From positions 2,712,001 through 2,776,000 of the forward strand of contig NZ_CP017305.1 of NCBI RefSeq assembly GCF_001747405.1: 64,000 bases of DNA. The letters are read 5' to 3'. Of this stretch, positions 38,453 to 47,742 are shown piece after piece. Under the pieces are notes generated by a model that saw only the letters and a list, made by a program, of their open reading frames with translations, ran no database searches and was not told the origin of the DNA. A program made the translations under genes and the position numbers. The DNA comes from Chlorobaculum limnaeum. GTDB lineage: Bacteria > Bacteroidota > Chlorobiia > Chlorobiales > Chlorobiaceae. Numbering within the stretch: the first letter of the stretch is position 1; each line of letters starts with the position of its first letter.

Positions 38453-39949
38453 TCATGGCCTTTGCGCGAAACACGCCTCCAGATGCTCTCGGTCGGAGAA
38501 GTGCTGCTTCACGCCCCGGATCTCCTGGTACGCTTCGTGCCCCTTTCCGGCCACCAGCAGAATGTCGCCTTCGCCGAGCTGCCCGACCGCCCGGCGGATC
38601 GCCTCGGCGCGGTCGGCGATGCGCAGATGCGCCCGACCCGCCATGCCCGCCTCGATCTCGTCGAGAATCGCTTCGGGATTTTCGTCCCGCGGATTGTCGG
38701 AAGTGAGGATGACCCGGTCGGCAAGTTCGGCGGCGATGCGGCCCATCTCGGGGCGCTTCTGCCTGTCGCGGTTGCCGCCGCAGCCGAAGACGACGGCGAG
38801 CTTCGCGCCCGCTGGCGTGACGGTCCGCAACGCTTCGAGCGCCTTTTGCAGCGCATCGGGCGTGTGGGCGTAATCGACAACGGCGCAGCGGTGGCGGTCG
38901 TGGCTCCAGATGCGCTCCATCCTGCCGTCCACTGCATCGGCGGCAGCGAGACCGCGCATCGCCGTTTCGGGATCGATGCCGAGGCCGACGCCCACGGCGA
39001 AGGCTTCGAGCATGTTCATGACGTTGTACGCGCCCGGCAGCGGGACTTGCATCGCCATCATCCGGCCCCGGAAAGTCACCTCCGCCTTCGTGCCCTCGAC
39101 GCTCATCTCCAGCACCCTCGCCTCGAAGCGCTGGGCGGAGTCGCAGAACGAAGCGCCGCCGCCGGTCGTGCAGCAGAACACGCGCTCCGGCGGGAGATTG
39201 GCAACCATGAAGCTCGCGCGGGGATCGTCGGCGTTGAGGACGGCGAAACCCTCGTCGTCGAGGCGGTCGAAGAGCAGACGCTTGGCTTCGGCGTACTCCT
39301 CCATCGTCGCGTGAAAGTCGAGATGCTCGGGGGTCAGGTTGGTGAACACCGCCGCGCGGAAACGCAGGCCGTGCACGCGGTCGAGCACCAGCGCGTGGGA
39401 GGAGACCTCCATCACTGCCGCCCGGCATCCGGCATCGACCATCTGACGGAAGAGATCGTGCAACCCGTTCGACTCGGGAGTAGTACGTTCGAGCGGGATG
39501 TCGCGGCTGCCGATGCGGCAAAGCCCCGTGCCGATGTATCCGGCGAAGATGCCCGAGGCGTTGAGCATCGAGGTGACGAGCCGCGCGGTGGTGGTCTTGC
39601 CGTTGGTGCCGGTCACGCCGATGATCATGAGCCGATCCGAGGCGTTGCCGTAAAACGCCTTCGAGAGTTCGGCGAGCGCCTTGCGGGCATCCGGCACCAG
39701 AAGCCAGCAGACCGAATCGGCTCGCTCCGCCGGAAGCTCCTCGCACACCACAGCCACCGCGCCCGCCTCGACCGCCGCGCCGACAAAGCGGTGGCCATCG
39801 GCGCTGAAACCGCGCACCGCCACGAACACCGCGCCCGGCGCGACCTGGCGCGAATCGCACGTCACTCCGGTGACGGCACGCGGCCCGCACGCTCCCCGGC
39901 GCTCGATCAGCGCCCCGAGAGCGGCGACGAGATCATCGAGCAGCACCAT
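38453..39949 (-). CDS. murE: UDP-MurNAc-tripeptide synthetase, meso-diaminopimelate type
   Basis: The protein has 498 residues. The ATP motif is GVTGTNGKTTTARL (about 114-127), with ERTTPESNGL and FTNLTPEHLDFH as further signatures. The substrate-specifying motif reads SDNPRDENP, and DNPR is characteristic of enzymes that add meso-diaminopimelate rather than lysine. Its start overlaps the end of the transpeptidase gene by 17 bases. Confidence 0.96.
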   Translation of the reverse strand: MVLLDDLVAALGALIERRGACGPRAVTGVTCDSRQVAPGAVFVAVRGFSADGHRFVGAAVEAGAVAVVCEELPAERADSVCWLLVPDARKALAELSKAFYGNASDRLMIIGVTGTNGKTTTARLVTSMLNASGIFAGYIGTGLCRIGSRDIPLERTTPESNGLHDLFRQMVDAGCRAAVMEVSSHALVLDRVHGLRFRAAVFTNLTPEHLDFHATMEEYAEAKRLLFDRLDDEGFAVLNADDPRASFMVANLPPERVFCCTTGGGASFCDSAQRFEARVLEMSVEGTKAEVTFRGRMMAMQVPLPGAYNVMNMLEAFAVGVGLGIDPETAMRGLAAADAVDGRMERIWSHDRHRCAVVDYAHTPDALQKALEALRTVTPAGAKLAVVFGCGGNRDRQKRPEMGRIAAELADRVILTSDNPRDENPEAILDEIEAGMAGRAHLRIADRAEAIRRAVGQLGEGDILLVAGKGHEAYQEIRGVKQHFSDREHLEACFAQRP

Positions 39950-41927
39950 CGACGCGTCTGTCTTGTTTTGTGTCCATCACTTGTTGAACTCTCTTCGCCA
40001 GGCTCACCCTGACCGTTGTCTCTTTCTGAACCTTCGCGCCGGGAGCGATGCTCTGCGAAATCACGCTGCCGCCGCTGCTCCCCGCAGGCTCCATCTTCAG
40101 GCCATACCATTCAAGCAGCTTGGCTGCCTCGCTCTCGCGAAGCCCCTTCAAATCCGGAACGATCACTGTCGAAATGCTGTCGAGCAACTCCTTTTCGGGG
40201 GCTTTCATGCTCAGGCGTTTCTGCATTTCGAGAGAAGAGGCCAGCGCCCGTCCGCAGACCCTCGAAAAAACCGGAGCCGCCACGGCTGACGCATAATACT
40301 CTGTCTGCGGCTCATCGACAACGATAATCGCCGCATACTGAGGATTGTCGTAAGGAAAAAATCCGGCGAAGGACGCCACGTAATAGCGCCACCCCTGATA
40401 GCTGCCGTTATGCAGCTTCTGCGCCGTGCCGGTCTTGCCCGCAACCGGTATTCCCTCGATAGCCGCCAATTTTCCGGTGCCATTTTCGACCACCTCGCGG
40501 AAATATTCTTTTGCCATGTATCGGGACGTTTCCGGCTTCAGAGCCTGAGCCACTTTCAGCGGCGCGTTTTCCATCACCTTCTTGCCCTCGGAATCGGTGA
40601 CGCTTCTGATGACGAACGGCCTCATGCGAGTGCCGTCGTTAGCCATTGTCGCGTATGCCTGAAGCACCTGGAGCGGGGTCGCCATGACCTGGTAGCCGTA
40701 GCCCATCCAGGGGAGCGTCAGCTTGCCCCAGCGCGAAACCGGCTTGAGCCGTCCCCCTGATTCACCGATAAGACCAACCCCACTCTTCTGGCCGAAACCG
40801 AGCGCTCGGGCGTAGCGGTAAAAAACCTCCGGGCCGGCCTTCATGGCGGTGGTCGCCGCGATGACGTTGCTCGACACCGAAATCGCCTTCTGGAAGGTGA
40901 TCACGCCGAACGGCTCGTGATCACGGATGTGCTTGCCGTAAAGCGTGAGCGTGCCGCCATGGCCGTCCACCGGCTGATCCACCCTCCATTGCAGCGACTC
41001 GGTGGCCGCCGCGGCCATGACGATCTTGAAGGTCGAACCCGGCTCGAACATATCGGTGACCGCGCGGTTGCGCATCTGATCGGCGGTAAGCCCGCTCCGG
41101 CGGTTCATGTCGAAGGTGGGGTAGTTGGCCATCGCGATGATTTCGCCCGTCCTGGCGTCCATCACGATACCCATCGCGCTGCTTGCCTTGAACTCCGCGA
41201 CCGCGCGGGCAATCTCCTCTTCGAGGATGCCCTGCACGTCGGCGTCGATGGTCAGCATCACGTCGTTACCGTTCATGGGCTGCACCTGCTCGGCATCGGG
41301 GGCGGGATAGCGCTCTCCGGTGGCCGAACGCTGAAAGACCCGCACACCGTCGCGTCCACGCAACTCTTTGTCGAAGCTCTTTTCAAGCCCGCTGATTCCC
41401 TTGTTGTCGCGATCGGTCAGTCCGATGAGCTGGGCGGCCACGTTGAGATAGTGGCGGTGCTGCTCGCGCCTGAAGCCGATGCCCTCGATTTTGCGGCTCA
41501 TCAGGCTCGCGGCCTGCGCCACCGGCACATTTCGCTCCAGCCAGACAAAGCGCCTCTTCTTCCGGAGCAGGTCGAGATAGTGGCCGCGGCTCTTGCCGAA
41601 AGTTTCCGATAAAAGACGCGCCGCCGCGCCAGCGTCCGTCACCAGTTTTGGATCGGCGTAAAATGAGATGCTCTCGACGCTCTCGGCCAGCGGCCTGCCC
41701 TGACGATCCAGAATGCGACCGCGCCGGGCCTTCTCGGTCAGCATAACCTCGTACTGGCGGCTCGCCTTTGCCCGGTATTTTTTGACATCGAGCACCTGGA
41801 TGCCGAGAAGCTTCGAAACGATCGCCAGAAAAAACAGCAGCATGAGCGCCGTCATGACGCCGAGGCGCAGGCCGAATTCATGGTCGCTGGTGCCTTTGGC
41901 CTCCGGTGTCGTCTGCTGTTGGTTCAT
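39933..41927 (-). CDS. ftsI: Septal transpeptidase FtsI (class B PBP) with a PASTA domain
   Basis: The protein has 664 residues: an N-terminal membrane anchor (GVMTALMLLFFLAIVSKLLG, about 23-42), a dimerisation domain (RGRILDRQGRPLAES), and a transpeptidase domain with the active serine in EPGSTFK (about residue 297), SSN, and KTGTAQK. A C-terminal PASTA domain (VPDLKGLRESEAAKLLEWYGLK) ends the protein. It crosslinks septal peptidoglycan. The PASTA domain is absent from E. coli FtsI but found in Spo VD/PBP2x-type proteins. Confidence 0.94.
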   Translation of the reverse strand: MNQQQTTPEAKGTSDHEFGLRLGVMTALMLLFFLAIVSKLLGIQVLDVKKYRAKASRQYEVMLTEKARRGRILDRQGRPLAESVESISFYADPKLVTDAGAAARLLSETFGKSRGHYLDLLRKKRRFVWLERNVPVAQAASLMSRKIEGIGFRREQHRHYLNVAAQLIGLTDRDNKGISGLEKSFDKELRGRDGVRVFQRSATGERYPAPDAEQVQPMNGNDVMLTIDADVQGILEEEIARAVAEFKASSAMGIVMDARTGEIIAMANYPTFDMNRRSGLTADQMRNRAVTDMFEPGSTFKIVMAAAATESLQWRVDQPVDGHGGTLTLYGKHIRDHEPFGVITFQKAISVSSNVIAATTAMKAGPEVFYRYARALGFGQKSGVGLIGESGGRLKPVSRWGKLTLPWMGYGYQVMATPLQVLQAYATMANDGTRMRPFVIRSVTDSEGKKVMENAPLKVAQALKPETSRYMAKEYFREVVENGTGKLAAIEGIPVAGKTGTAQKLHNGSYQGWRYYVASFAGFFPYDNPQYAAIIVVDEPQTEYYASAVAAPVFSRVCGRALASSLEMQKRLSMKAPEKELLDSISTVIVPDLKGLRESEAAKLLEWYGLKMEPAGSSGGSVISQSIAPGAKVQKETTVRVSLAKRVQQVMDTKQDRRVDGAAR

Positions 41928-41954
41928 GCATTCGTCGATGAAAAAGGGGTTCGG

Positions 41955-42422
41955 TCAGGGTTCGATCTCGACCGGCGGTATGAAAGAGGAGTCAAGCCCG
42001 ATTTTTTTGGCATGAACGGAAATGTACCGGATGCTCTGAAGCTCCTGACTCTTCAGCGCCTCGGCGGTCGAGACGCTGGTGCTGATCCTGAGCTGCTCCC
42101 GCAGGCGCTCGTTGCGCCGGGCCAGCTCGTTGATGGCGAGCGTATTGTTGATCTGCACGAGAAAAAGCACCGTGGCGACAATGAGGTATACAAAGGTCCT
42201 CAGCCGAAGCAAGGAACCGATGTCGAAAATCTCGGACGAAGACGCCGGTTGCGATGCCTTGAAACGCGATTCCGGCTCGAAGGCGAAAGGCCGACCTTCG
42301 AGCACATCGACGCCGCCAAGCTCATAGCCTGCAATGCCGCTTCCGTTCTCCTGCCCGAAAAGCTCACCCGTTCTTCCGGCAAACCCGGCAAACGGCTTAC
42401 TGGCAGAGTTCAACACGTTCAC
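41955..42422 (-). CDS. FtsL-like divisome protein
   Basis: The protein has 155 residues: a polar N-terminal part of about 70, one membrane helix (LRTFVYLIVATVLFLVQI), then a coiled-coil stretch (NTLAINELARRNERLREQLRISTS) and ELQSIRYISVHAKKIGL, the usual FtsL C-terminal pattern. FtsL has little sequence conservation; position between rsmH and ftsI, size, and topology support the call. It would form a complex with FtsQ and FtsB in the periplasm. The long cytoplasmic N-terminus is unusual. Confidence 0.75.
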   Translation of the reverse strand: MNVLNSASKPFAGFAGRTGELFGQENGSGIAGYELGGVDVLEGRPFAFEPESRFKASQPASSSEIFDIGSLLRLRTFVYLIVATVLFLVQINNTLAINELARRNERLREQLRISTSVSTAEALKSQELQSIRYISVHAKKIGLDSSFIPPVEIEP

Positions 42423-42441
42423 GGCACACCTCCCCTGAGAA

Positions 42442-43392
42442 TTAAAGTTTCTGAATGACTCTGAGACGCGCGCTTCTCGCTCTCGGATTGCGAAGGGTCT
42501 CGTCCGCCGCGGCCTCGACCGGCTTCCTGGTGACCAGCACCGCTTCGGCGGGCTTCAGCGGCTCGCGAAGCGCGACCCCTTTCGGCCCCCAGTCCGCCGA
42601 ACATCTGGCGGCGAAAAAACGCTTGACAATCCTGTCCTCCAGCGAATGGTAACTGATCACCGCCAGCCGTCCGCCGGGAGAGAGCAGCTCGAATCCATCC
42701 GCCAGCGCCTGTTCGAGAACGCCAAGTTCATCGTTGACCTCGATGCGCAGCGCCTGGTAAATCCTCGACAAAGTCTTGATCGCCAGGTCTTTTCGCGGAC
42801 AGGCGGCCCTCACCACCGAGGCCAGTTCGCCGGTCGTCGTCAGCGGCACGGCACTTCTCGCCGAAACGAGCGCCCTGGCGATCCTGCCGCCGAGCGGCTC
42901 CTCGCCATACCGGAAAAAGAGCTTCGCCAGCGCGGCCTCGTCGTAGTCGTTGACCACGTCGGCTGCGGTCAGCGGTCCGTCCGGATCCATGCGCATGTCG
43001 AGCGGACCGTCCTTGAGATAGCTGAATCCGCGCTCCGGCGTGTCGATCTGAAACGACGACACACCGAGATCGAGCAGAAATCCCATGACCGGCAACGCCG
43101 CGCCGCGCGCGATTGGCGTCACAAGCTCCTTCACCATGCCGAAGTTGCCCCTGACCAGGCGATAGTTGCCGCCGACCGCCCCGAGCTTTTGGCCCGCCGC
43201 TTCGAGCGCATGGGTGTCCTGATCGATGCCGACAAGGAGCGACTCGCCGCCGAGCGTTTCGAAATGCCGGAGCAGCAGTGACGAATGGCCCCCGCCGCCA
43301 AGCGTGCCATCGATGTACACTCCCGGAAGCGTGACCAGCAGCGACACGGATTCTCCGGCAAGCACCGGCTCGTGGTAGTCCTGATAATCCAT
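42442..43392 (-). CDS. rsmH: 16S rRNA m4C1402 methyltransferase RsmH (MraW)
   Basis: The protein has 316 residues. The N-terminus [14 protein letters not shown], the SAM motif [14 protein letters not shown], and the [18 protein letters not shown] signature are diagnostic, as is the C-terminal [14 protein letters not shown]. It methylates cytosine 1402 of 16S rRNA. It begins two bases after the mraZ stop. Confidence 0.96.
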   Translation of the reverse strand: MDYQDYHEPVLAGESVSLLVTLPGVYIDGTLGGGGHSSLLLRHFETLGGESLLVGIDQDTHALEAAGQKLGAVGGNYRLVRGNFGMVKELVTPIARGAALPVMGFLLDLGVSSFQIDTPERGFSYLKDGPLDMRMDPDGPLTAADVVNDYDEAALAKLFFRYGEEPLGGRIARALVSARSAVPLTTTGELASVVRAACPRKDLAIKTLSRIYQALRIEVNDELGVLEQALADGFELLSPGGRLAVISYHSLEDRIVKRFFAARCSADWGPKGVALREPLKPAEAVLVTRKPVEAAADETLRNPRARSARLRVIQKL

Positions 43393-43394
43393 GT

Positions 43395-43862
43395 TCAGAT
43401 GTACCGGCTTGCAAGCGGCGCGAACCGGCCTGCGTTATCACTCAGCAGCCGGTCGAGACGAATCGGCTCCCAGACGACCATTTTCGCGTTGGCCCCGATG
43501 ATGACCGCATCCCTGACGATGCCGGCATGATCGAGCATCTCCCGCGACAGCGCGATCCTGCCGGAGCGGTCGAGCTCCGCCTGGTCGAGACGCGAATAGA
43601 TCATGGTGGTCAGCAGACGTTCGTCTGGATTGAAATCGGAGAGCTTGAGCAACTGCTGCTCCTTTTCGTTCCAGACCGAAGGTTCGTAGAGTTCGAGCGA
43701 CCCGTCATCGGCCTTGAAGACATAGAGTTCTATCGAACGGCCGGGCGCGTCCGTTCCGGAATCGCCGCTCTGCGACAAGAAGCGACGCCGGAACCGGGCC
43801 GGAATCAGAAGTCGGCCCTTCTCATCGACGCTATGCTGCTCTCTTCCGATAAATCCGGGCAT
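43395..43862 (-). CDS. mraZ: Transcriptional regulator MraZ
   Basis: The protein has 155 residues from the ATG at 43862 ([21 protein letters not shown]). It has two SpoVT/AbrB-like halves: [14 protein letters not shown] and [18 protein letters not shown]. MraZ binds DNA as a ring-shaped oligomer and regulates its own operon, here the whole division cluster. Three phased repeats directly upstream fit its known sites. Confidence 0.95.
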   Translation of the reverse strand: MPGFIGREQHSVDEKGRLLIPARFRRRFLSQSGDSGTDAPGRSIELYVFKADDGSLELYEPSVWNEKEQQLLKLSDFNPDERLLTTMIYSRLDQAELDRSGRIALSREMLDHAGIVRDAVIIGANAKMVVWEPIRLDRLLSDNAGRFAPLASRYI

Positions 43863-43869
43863 AAATCCC

Positions 43870-43896
43870 CCACTTTTTCCCACTTTCCACCACTTT
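43870..43896 (-). promoter_or_regulatory. Three-copy MraZ operator
   Basis: On the minus strand AAAGTGG occurs three times at an exact 10-base interval (43896, 43886, 43876 as first bases), each followed by three variable bases. It starts 34 bases upstream of mraZ and ends eight before it. Clusters of such direct repeats are known MraZ binding sites, with AAAGTG(G/T) described in Mycoplasma and TGGG-type repeats in E. coli. Autoregulation is inferred. Confidence 0.82.
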
Positions 43897-44199
43897 AATG
43901 TATACAATCGAATGTTGAAAAAAAAGAGCGGGAACAATGTAAAAAGGACGGGAAACAGCGAAAATAGCGTTTCACGCGGCACGATTAAGGTTTTGACTCG
44001 GCCGACCCGGAGACGGTTACTGTGCTCGTTCAGCAAACGGTTATTTCCTCAGCAGCCAATTTAGCGCATACCGGGAAGCTCTGGTTCTTATAAAATCCGT
44101 GAATTACGGAACCCGTCGCCCAAAGGGCGTTCCTTTGCAGAACTGACGGGCATCGATGCCATTGCCTGAAACGGCGGGAAATCTGGTGAGTTCTGATTA

Positions 44200-45307
44200 T
44201 TACTCCGGCCAATAAAGGTATCAATTTTTGGCATAGCGAACATTGGGATGATCAAACAGTTTTTCGACTTTGCAAGGACTTTTCTGAAGATGTCTCATAT
44301 GCGAAATCGTCTTGTCGTGAATTGCCGCTTTTGATCGGGCTACTCCACCATAATTGCCATGCACGGCGTGTTTCAAATCGTTGTTCAGATATTCGTCTGG
44401 ATTCAATTCCGGTGAGTAGGACGGTAAATAAAACACCTCGATCTTTTCCGTATGCTTTCCCAGCCACTCTTTGACCGGTTTGCTGTGATGCACTTTCAGA
44501 TTGTCCAGAATGAGGATCACTTTTCGGCCTGCATCCTTGACCAGACGCTTCATGAACTCGATGAGTCGTTTGCTGTTCATGGCATCTTCATAGAGCATGA
44601 AACGAAGCTTGCCCTGGTTGTTGATCGCTGAAATCATGCTGATGTGCTCCTTGCGCGCATTCAGTCGTAACTCAGGCGTTTTTCCGGCAGGAGCATAGCC
44701 TCTGACCAGGTTGCCATTGGTTGCGATGCCGGTCTCGTCAGCCCAGTAAATCTCGGCATTTTCAGTCTTTGCCTTCGCTTTGATGGCTGGATAGGACTCC
44801 TGCATCCAGCGCTCGACTTCGGCTGGACGCTGTTCATAGGCTTTCCTGATCGGACGTTGCGGTGTATAGCCCCAGCGTGACAGGTAGTGGCCAACCGTGC
44901 GAATCGGCATGTTGATGCCAAACTGCTGAAGAATCAGGAGTTGGATTGCCTGACGATCCCAAAGCGCGAATGGCAGTTTCAGTTGTTCAGGGTAATGATC
45001 GACAATCATTTTCTGAATCTTCTTTTCCTGTTCAGGATTCAGACTCCTTTGTTCTCCATGTTTTCGACCCCGTTTTGGCTCCGCAAGCATGGACTGGCCT
45101 TCTCGCTGGTATCGTTGCCACCAACGACTCGTTGTTTCAGGGGACAACCCCAAGAGTTCGGCAACTTCATTGTTGCCTTTGCCTTGCTTTCGCAAGCGAA
45201 TCACCTGGTTGCGCAATAAAGCGCGCTCCCGGTCAGAGACTTTTCTAATATCGATTTTTTCCATACCCGCAATATAATATATTTGCGAGTTTTATTGGCT
45301 GGATTAA
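44200..45307 (-). mobile_element. IS630-family insertion sequence
   Basis: The left end TTACTCCGGCCAATAAAG (from 44200) and the right end read inward from 45307, TTAATCCAGCCAATAAAA, differ at three of 18 bases. TA flanks both ends (44198-44199, 45308-45309), the expected IS630 target duplication. One intact transposase gene lies within. The element lies between the mraZ promoter region and the lipoprotein operon and does not visibly break a gene. Confidence 0.87.
44221..45264 (-). CDS. IS630-family DDE transposase
   Basis: The protein has 347 residues. An N-terminal helix-turn-helix (NNEVAELLGLSPETTSRWWQRYQ) is followed by the DDE domain: IYWADETGI (first D), LILDNLKVHHS (second D), and LPSYSPELNPDEYLN with the third acidic residue. 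No stop or frameshift is seen, so the copy may be active. Confidence 0.92.
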   Translation of the reverse strand: MEKIDIRKVSDRERALLRNQVIRLRKQGKGNNEVAELLGLSPETTSRWWQRYQREGQSMLAEPKRGRKHGEQRSLNPEQEKKIQKMIVDHYPEQLKLPFALWDRQAIQLLILQQFGINMPIRTVGHYLSRWGYTPQRPIRKAYEQRPAEVERWMQESYPAIKAKAKTENAEIYWADETGIATNGNLVRGYAPAGKTPELRLNARKEHISMISAINNQGKLRFMLYEDAMNSKRLIEFMKRLVKDAGRKVILILDNLKVHHSKPVKEWLGKHTEKIEVFYLPSYSPELNPDEYLNNDLKHAVHGNYGGVARSKAAIHDKTISHMRHLQKSPCKVEKLFDHPNVRYAKN

Positions 45308-45603
45308 TAACAGTGGAAGAGATGCGATCATCTGCAAAACAGCCTGGGAGATAGACTGATTTCCTTCGTTATCGCGCTGAATCTGCATCCTCCCCACGCT
45401 TGAAAGCTTACGAGCTGAAGAGCACGCGCCTTGTCCATACCCGAAAGGGGGGCGTCCGCTCCGGCACAGCCATTTGAGCGTGAGTCTGGCGGCGCTTCGA
45501 TGACCGCCATGGACTCACTTCAGCAAATAATGTTCTTTCTCCGCATTTGCCTTTCCACAGAAGCTCCGAGAAAGCACTTGCACAAAGAATACTTATAAAG
45601 GGA

Positions 45604-46260
45604 TTATTTCTCCGACTGATACATCGGCGACCTTGGGCCATAGAGCAATCCGTTCGGCCTTGGCGAGAGTAGCCGTGAACTTGTGATTTTGGAGATGTCA
45701 TGTCCCTGATCGACAGCACTGCTGACAACCTGCTTGACGATCGCCTTGACCAGCAATCCGGCAAGACCAAGATTGCTATTGTTGTCTGATTCGGCACTGG
45801 AAGCGGTGGCATTGCCCGACCACAACAACGCTCCTGTTTTCGCGTCGATCAATCGGGCATCCGCTGTAACGACCGTATCGCTGCTCACCACCTTGTAGGA
45901 CGCGCCATAACTTTCTATAGTTATATACAGAACCGCATCCGCTCCGAATATCTCCCTTAATTTGTTCAGCGGAGCATCATGCATTTCCGCAGGGTTTTGC
46001 AATCCGTTTTCCTTGAAGGTCTGATCGACCAGAGCGACGGGAAACACATAATAACCGCCCTCGGCGAGTGGCTTTGTTGCGGTGGATAAAAACCCATAGG
46101 TAGCTTTGATATCTGGTGAATGATTCACCGGAGGCAAGACCAGAATCGAGGCTGGTTTGGAATTCCGATAATTCGTGTAATCCTGCTTTGCCACGGTTCC
46201 GGCACATCCTCCAAGCAATGATAAAACCGACAAGGTCAAGACAGATTTGAAGAATTTCAT
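45604..46260 (-). CDS. DUF799 family lipoprotein (GNA1162-like)
   Basis: The protein has 218 residues with a lipoprotein signal peptide (SVLSLLGGC, lipidation near residue 19). SILVLPPVNHSPDIKATYGFLST at about 38-60 and LREIFGADAVLYITIESYG are typical of DUF799, known from the Neisseria outer-membrane lipoprotein GNA1162. Function is unknown. It is the last of three adjacent lipoprotein genes (CsgG-like, DUF4810, DUF799), the order found in Neisseria and other Gram-negatives. Confidence 0.87.
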   Translation of the reverse strand: MKFFKSVLTLSVLSLLGGCAGTVAKQDYTNYRNSKPASILVLPPVNHSPDIKATYGFLSTATKPLAEGGYYVFPVALVDQTFKENGLQNPAEMHDAPLNKLREIFGADAVLYITIESYGASYKVVSSDTVVTADARLIDAKTGALLWSGNATASSAESDNNSNLGLAGLLVKAIVKQVVSSAVDQGHDISKITSSRLLSPRPNGLLYGPRSPMYQSEK

Positions 46261-46272
46261 TATCTTCTCCCT

Positions 46273-46614
46273 TTATTTAATTTTATCAATGATTCGAGTC
46301 ATGTACTGCTTTGATTCCGGAAACAGTTCTTCCTCGCTGATAAAAGATTTTTTCGCCTCTTCCGGCTTGCCCACCTTGTAGTACAATACTCCGAGCTGCG
46401 CATGATACCCTGGAGGAAGCGGCCTGTTCTTCGATTTCGCAACCTCATAATCAGCCTGAAGTTTCGCTATATGCTCTTCGGGCGACAACTTGTCGGGATG
46501 AGCATATCCCTGATATAACAAATCTTCGTAACGCCCCCATTCATACATGGGCGGATTGCTGGAAGCACACCCCTGTATTGCCAGAATCAGAAAAAACGGT
46601 ACTATTTTTTTCAT
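46273..46614 (-). CDS. DUF4810 family lipoprotein
   Basis: The protein has 113 residues from the ATG at 46614, with a lipoprotein signal peptide (FLILAIQGC, lipidation at residue 16). YEWGRYEDLLYQGYAHP and the TPR-like PPGYHAQLGVLYYKVGKPEEAKKSF match DUF4810. A TTG 24 bases upstream is less likely because it lies within the preceding gene. Function is unknown; it is the middle gene of the three-lipoprotein operon. Confidence 0.85.
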   Translation of the reverse strand: MKKIVPFFLILAIQGCASSNPPMYEWGRYEDLLYQGYAHPDKLSPEEHIAKLQADYEVAKSKNRPLPPGYHAQLGVLYYKVGKPEEAKKSFISEEELFPESKQYMTRIIDKIK

Positions 46615-46619
46615 GATAT

Positions 46620-47303
46620 TCAATTTTTTGGTTTCCAAAGACGCTGATCGATTCCCTCGACCAATCGGTTTACCGCTTCTCTTATAGCAAGATCCAGAAC
46701 CTTGCCGTTAAGCGTCGAGTCGTATGATGTCGTACCGCCAAAGCCGATCACCTCTCTGCTCGAAAGCGCGTATTAGCCTGCCCCCTGCGCTGAATAGACA
46801 ATTTCTGAAGTCAAGGCATCAACGACATTCAGCGTGACTTTCGCATAGGCTACCTGCGAAGTGCCCCTGCCGAGAATACCGAAGAGTTGCTGATCCCCGC
46901 TCTCTTTTCTGCCGAACTCCGTCACATCACCCGTAATCAGATAAGAGGCGCTTTTTATATTCTGGGTCTTTCCCCCAAGATTCGCTTCGAATTTGGTCTC
47001 ATTCATGTTATCCCTGTCCATGACATTGAAATAATTCGTCTGCTGCAGATGAGACAGGAGGATGGTCTTCGCCTGACTACCAAGACGGTCATTGCCATCG
47101 GAAAACAGCCCTCGCATGAAGCTCGAACGATTTTCAAATTTTCCAACGACAAGATTAGATTTGACGCCTGCGTAATGCTGTGAGGCACTGTTGACTTTGT
47201 CAACAACCAGCGCCTGATGGGTTTCTGTAGCGCAACCAGCCAGCAATGACAAAGCTATCATTGGGACCAGCGGTTTCAATGCCGAAAAATGTCTCATATC
47301 CAT
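46620..47303 (-). pseudogene. CsgG-like lipoprotein gene interrupted by a nonsense codon
   Basis: The frame opens at 47303 with an SD (AGGAG, eight bases upstream) and a lipoprotein signal peptide (LSLLAGC). It runs 176 codons through LVVGKFENRSSFMRG, ASYLITGDVTEFGRK and VVDALTSEIVYSAQGAG to a TAA at 46773-46775. The same frame then continues for 50 codons (YALSSREVIGFGG, LDLAIREAVNRLVEG) to a TGA at 46620, six bases before the DUF4810 start. The tail is conserved in CsgG-like proteins, and a Glu codon is usual where TAA stands, so a single G-to-T change would explain it. The protein, if made, lacks its C-terminal domain. Confidence 0.85.
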
Positions 47304-47742
47304 ATTTTTTCTCCTATTTAACTTGTCAAAACAAACAATTCATTTATGAAGCTGAAAGGCGTTACACACGTACCCTATAACGTCTCACTTCAAGCATAAC
47401 GAATATCACTATAGATATAGCTCAACAAAATTCGTATATATACTCCATCAAAAGGAACATATTCAACGATATAAAAAAATATATCAGAGTCGACCTGTAA
47501 ACAAAAGCGACAAACGCAACTATACGTTTAGAGTCATCTTATCCAAGAGACTTGAATTGGGGGGGGATAACTCGGGAAACACTTTGCATGTTACGAAATT
47601 CTGAAGAAAAACAGAAAAAACACTTGAATCACCGTCCGCAGTGCGCTAAGCCGCACTGTGCAGCAGAAGGCAATCGAATGTTCTGAAAAAATTGTAGACT
47701 CACCGCGACAGGGGCGAAGAAACAGAACACAGCAAAAGAGGC
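47304..47742. other. AT-rich intergenic region
   Basis: This 439-base stretch separates the divergent lipoprotein operon and the NYN gene. It is AT-rich near the lipoprotein side and contains a run of eight G near 47560. I see no gene, RNA or clear promoter, though both flanking transcripts must start here. Confidence 0.5.

Noticed and set aside
45328-45603. Possible small genes beside the IS630 element
   Set aside because: Short frames have no ribosome site and no family pattern; the stretch looks non-coding.
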